The notes below the pieces were generated by a model. That model was not told the DNA's origin, made no database searches, and worked only from the letters and a program-made list of their open reading frames with translations. Shown piece after piece: positions 6,993-8,394 of a DNA stretch of 8,394 bases. The position numbers and the translations under genes are program-made. Within the stretch, counting starts at the first letter, position 1. Every line of letters begins with the position of its first letter. The stretch is taken from contig PUOQ01000067.1 of assembly GCA_003552785.1 (NCBI GenBank), forward strand, positions 1 through 8,394, read 5' to 3'. The stretch comes from Dehalococcoidia bacterium. GTDB lineage: Bacteria > Chloroflexota > Dehalococcoidia > Dehalococcoidales > CSSed11-197.

Positions 6993-8366
6993 TTGCCACA
7001 TATTGAAGAAATTGCTCAAGATCTTAAAAAACTCATCAATAATACTGATGCCGACTATGTGGAAGCCCGCCTTGAAAGCAATCAATCAAGTCGTTTAAGT
7101 TACCGCGGGCGTGAACTCGAAACTGTTGCTGAAACTACATCGACCGGTGGCAATATCCGGGTTCTTTATAAAGGAGGCTGGGGGTTTTCCAGCTTTAACC
7201 GGTTTGATAAGCTGGAAACCGCTCTGGTCAGAGCCCGCGAAGGTGCCAGGCTGGCCGGCAGCAGCCAGAGTAATATATCTTTTGTAGAACCGGTAACCCT
7301 GAAAGGCCCTTTACCCGAATATGATCCACGGCTTATCAGCTTGAAGGACAAAAAGGAGCTGCTTGATAGCTATAACCAGATCATGTGGCAGTCAGCGCCT
7401 TTGAATACTTCGTTTATAGGTTACGGAGACAGCTACAAACAAACTATGTTCATAAATACTGAGGGCAGCTTTATCGACCAGTCAAGAGCTGATATTAATC
7501 TGAGGATCAGTGCTGTAGCCGGTAAAAATGGCGATGTACAACAATCAGGCATAAGCCTTGGCTCAATTGGAGATTTTGAACAGCTAAAAGGTCTTGAGAA
7601 TGATGTTAAAGAGATTGCTGATAAAGCAGTGGCACTGCTCAAGGCGCCCCGGGCAAAAGGCGGTGAATACACGGTGGTTCTTGACCCGATATTGGCCGGT
7701 GTTTTTACCCATGAAGCTTTCGGCCACCTTTCTGAGGCTGATTTTGTATATGAAAACGAACGCATTCGTGAAATCATGACTTTGGGTAAAGTTTTTGGCT
7801 GGGATAAACTGAATATCGTAGATAGCGGCATAATGCCGGGCTTAAGGGGAAGCTACCTGTATGACGATGAAGGCGTGGCAACACAAAAAACTTATTTGAT
7901 AAAAGAGGGTGAGCTCGTTGGCAGGCTGCACTCCAGAGAAACAGCAGCTGCCATGGGTGAAAAACCTTCCGGCAACGCCCGCACTATAAGTTATCGTCAT
8001 CAGCCTATAGTGAGAATGACCAACACCTATATTGAACCTGGAGAAACTACTTTTGAAGATATGCTTAGTGATATAAAAGAAGGCATTTATGTTAAAAACT
8101 GGTACGGCGGCACTACCAGTATGGAGATGTTTACCTTTTCTGGTGGCGAAGCCTATATGATTAGAAACGGCCAAGTGGCCGAGCTGTTAAAGCCGGTTGT
8201 ATTAACCGGCAACCTCTTTACAACGCTCAAAAACATAGATGCCATCGGCAACGATCTGACAATGAACCAGGGTGGTGGCTGTGGCAAAGGTGGACAATCC
8301 CCGTTACCCGTTTCTAACGGAAGCCCACATATACGCATTCAACAATGCCTCATAGGAGGCTCATAA
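6993..8366 (+). CDS. tldD: TldD, zinc metalloprotease subunit (U62 family)
   Basis: 457 aa, a normal length for TldD. The start is TTG 6993, chosen because GGAG (6981-6984) sits 8 nt upstream. The zinc motif HExxxH is THEAFGH (H240, E241, H245), and C430 in GGGCGKGGQS fits the third zinc ligand known from E. coli TldD. Other family blocks are GDSYKQTMFINTEGSF (145-160), ARTISYRHQPIVRMTNTYIEPG (329-350) and the C-terminal SPHIRIQQCLIGG. TldD is the catalytic half of the TldD/TldE heterodimer, which cleaves unfolded peptides; in E. coli it matures microcin B17 and degrades CcdA. No bacteriocin precursor is seen nearby, so a general peptide-clearing or unknown maturation role is inferred. The next gene starts directly after the stop codon and is probably the partner subunit. 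Cytoplasmic; no signal peptide or membrane helix. Confidence 0.95.
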   Translation: MPHIEEIAQDLKKLINNTDADYVEARLESNQSSRLSYRGRELETVAETTSTGGNIRVLYKGGWGFSSFNRFDKLETALVRAREGARLAGSSQSNISFVEPVTLKGPLPEYDPRLISLKDKKELLDSYNQIMWQSAPLNTSFIGYGDSYKQTMFINTEGSFIDQSRADINLRISAVAGKNGDVQQSGISLGSIGDFEQLKGLENDVKEIADKAVALLKAPRAKGGEYTVVLDPILAGVFTHEAFGHLSEADFVYENERIREIMTLGKVFGWDKLNIVDSGIMPGLRGSYLYDDEGVATQKTYLIKEGELVGRLHSRETAAAMGEKPSGNARTISYRHQPIVRMTNTYIEPGETTFEDMLSDIKEGIYVKNWYGGTTSMEMFTFSGGEAYMIRNGQVAELLKPVVLTGNLFTTLKNIDAIGNDLTMNQGGGCGKGGQSPLPVSNGSPHIRIQQCLIGGS

Positions 8367-8394
8367 TTGGAACATATTTTAAAGCTTGCATTAA
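8367..8394 (+). CDS. Start of the next gene, probably PmbA/TldE (cut by window end)
   Basis: TTG 8367 follows a perfect AGGAGG (8354-8359) by 7 nt and begins immediately after the tldD stop codon, implying coupled translation in one operon. Only nine codons are visible (MEHILKLAL). The PmbA/TldE identity rests on the common tldD-pmbA pairing, not on the sequence itself. Confidence 0.6.

Noticed and set aside
7433..8174. Minus-strand ORFs of 132 and 110 codons opposite tldD
   Set aside because: They are antisense to well-conserved TldD motifs, including the HExxxH region, and show no protein-like pattern.

Overview
The window looks like a piece of a Chloroflexota chromosome, most likely class Dehalococcoidia. 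The main evidence is a complete 16S rRNA gene on the minus strand (about 5272-6774) that reads very much like Dehalococcoides 16S from memory. A solitary 16S gene not followed by 23S also fits that group. No tool was run, so the placement rests on recall and hand reading. I see no transposase, integrase, CRISPR array or phage gene.

Layout, left to right. (1) 1-1208, plus strand: the 3' part of a gene of the 2-hydroxyacyl-CoA dehydratase / activase-related family (COG3581-like), cut by the window edge. (2) 1209-1466: an intergenic region with a stem-loop, a possible 18-codon ORF, an 11-bp inverted repeat and a possible promoter. (3) 1467-4091, plus: an 874-aa protein with a degenerate RecA/KaiC-like N-terminus, an intact-looking PPDK-type ATP-grasp domain and a distinctive C-terminal domain. 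It lacks the phosphohistidine and PEP-binding domains of real dikinases. (4) 4092-4312: convergent intergenic region with hairpins. (5) 4313-4555, minus: a YtxH-domain small membrane protein with its own leader. (6) 4799-6942, minus: a solitary 16S transcription unit. It has two candidate promoters, a boxA, a long processing stem that closes around the 16S, a small two-TM membrane protein ORF and tRNA-Ile(GAU). No 23S or 5S follows. (7) 6926-8394, plus: tldD, with a promoter overlapping and opposed to the 16S promoter, followed without a gap by the first codons of what is probably its pmbA/tldE partner.

How the parts relate. TldD and the following gene probably form the two subunits of the TldD/TldE zinc protease. 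The 16S-ORF-tRNA-Ile unit looks like the front half of a classical 16S-tRNA-23S operon that has lost its back half. The membrane ORF sits in the old spacer and its stop codon lies inside the tRNA. The 874-aa protein is apparently transcribed alone; its substrate is unknown and it is the best candidate in the window for undescribed biochemistry.
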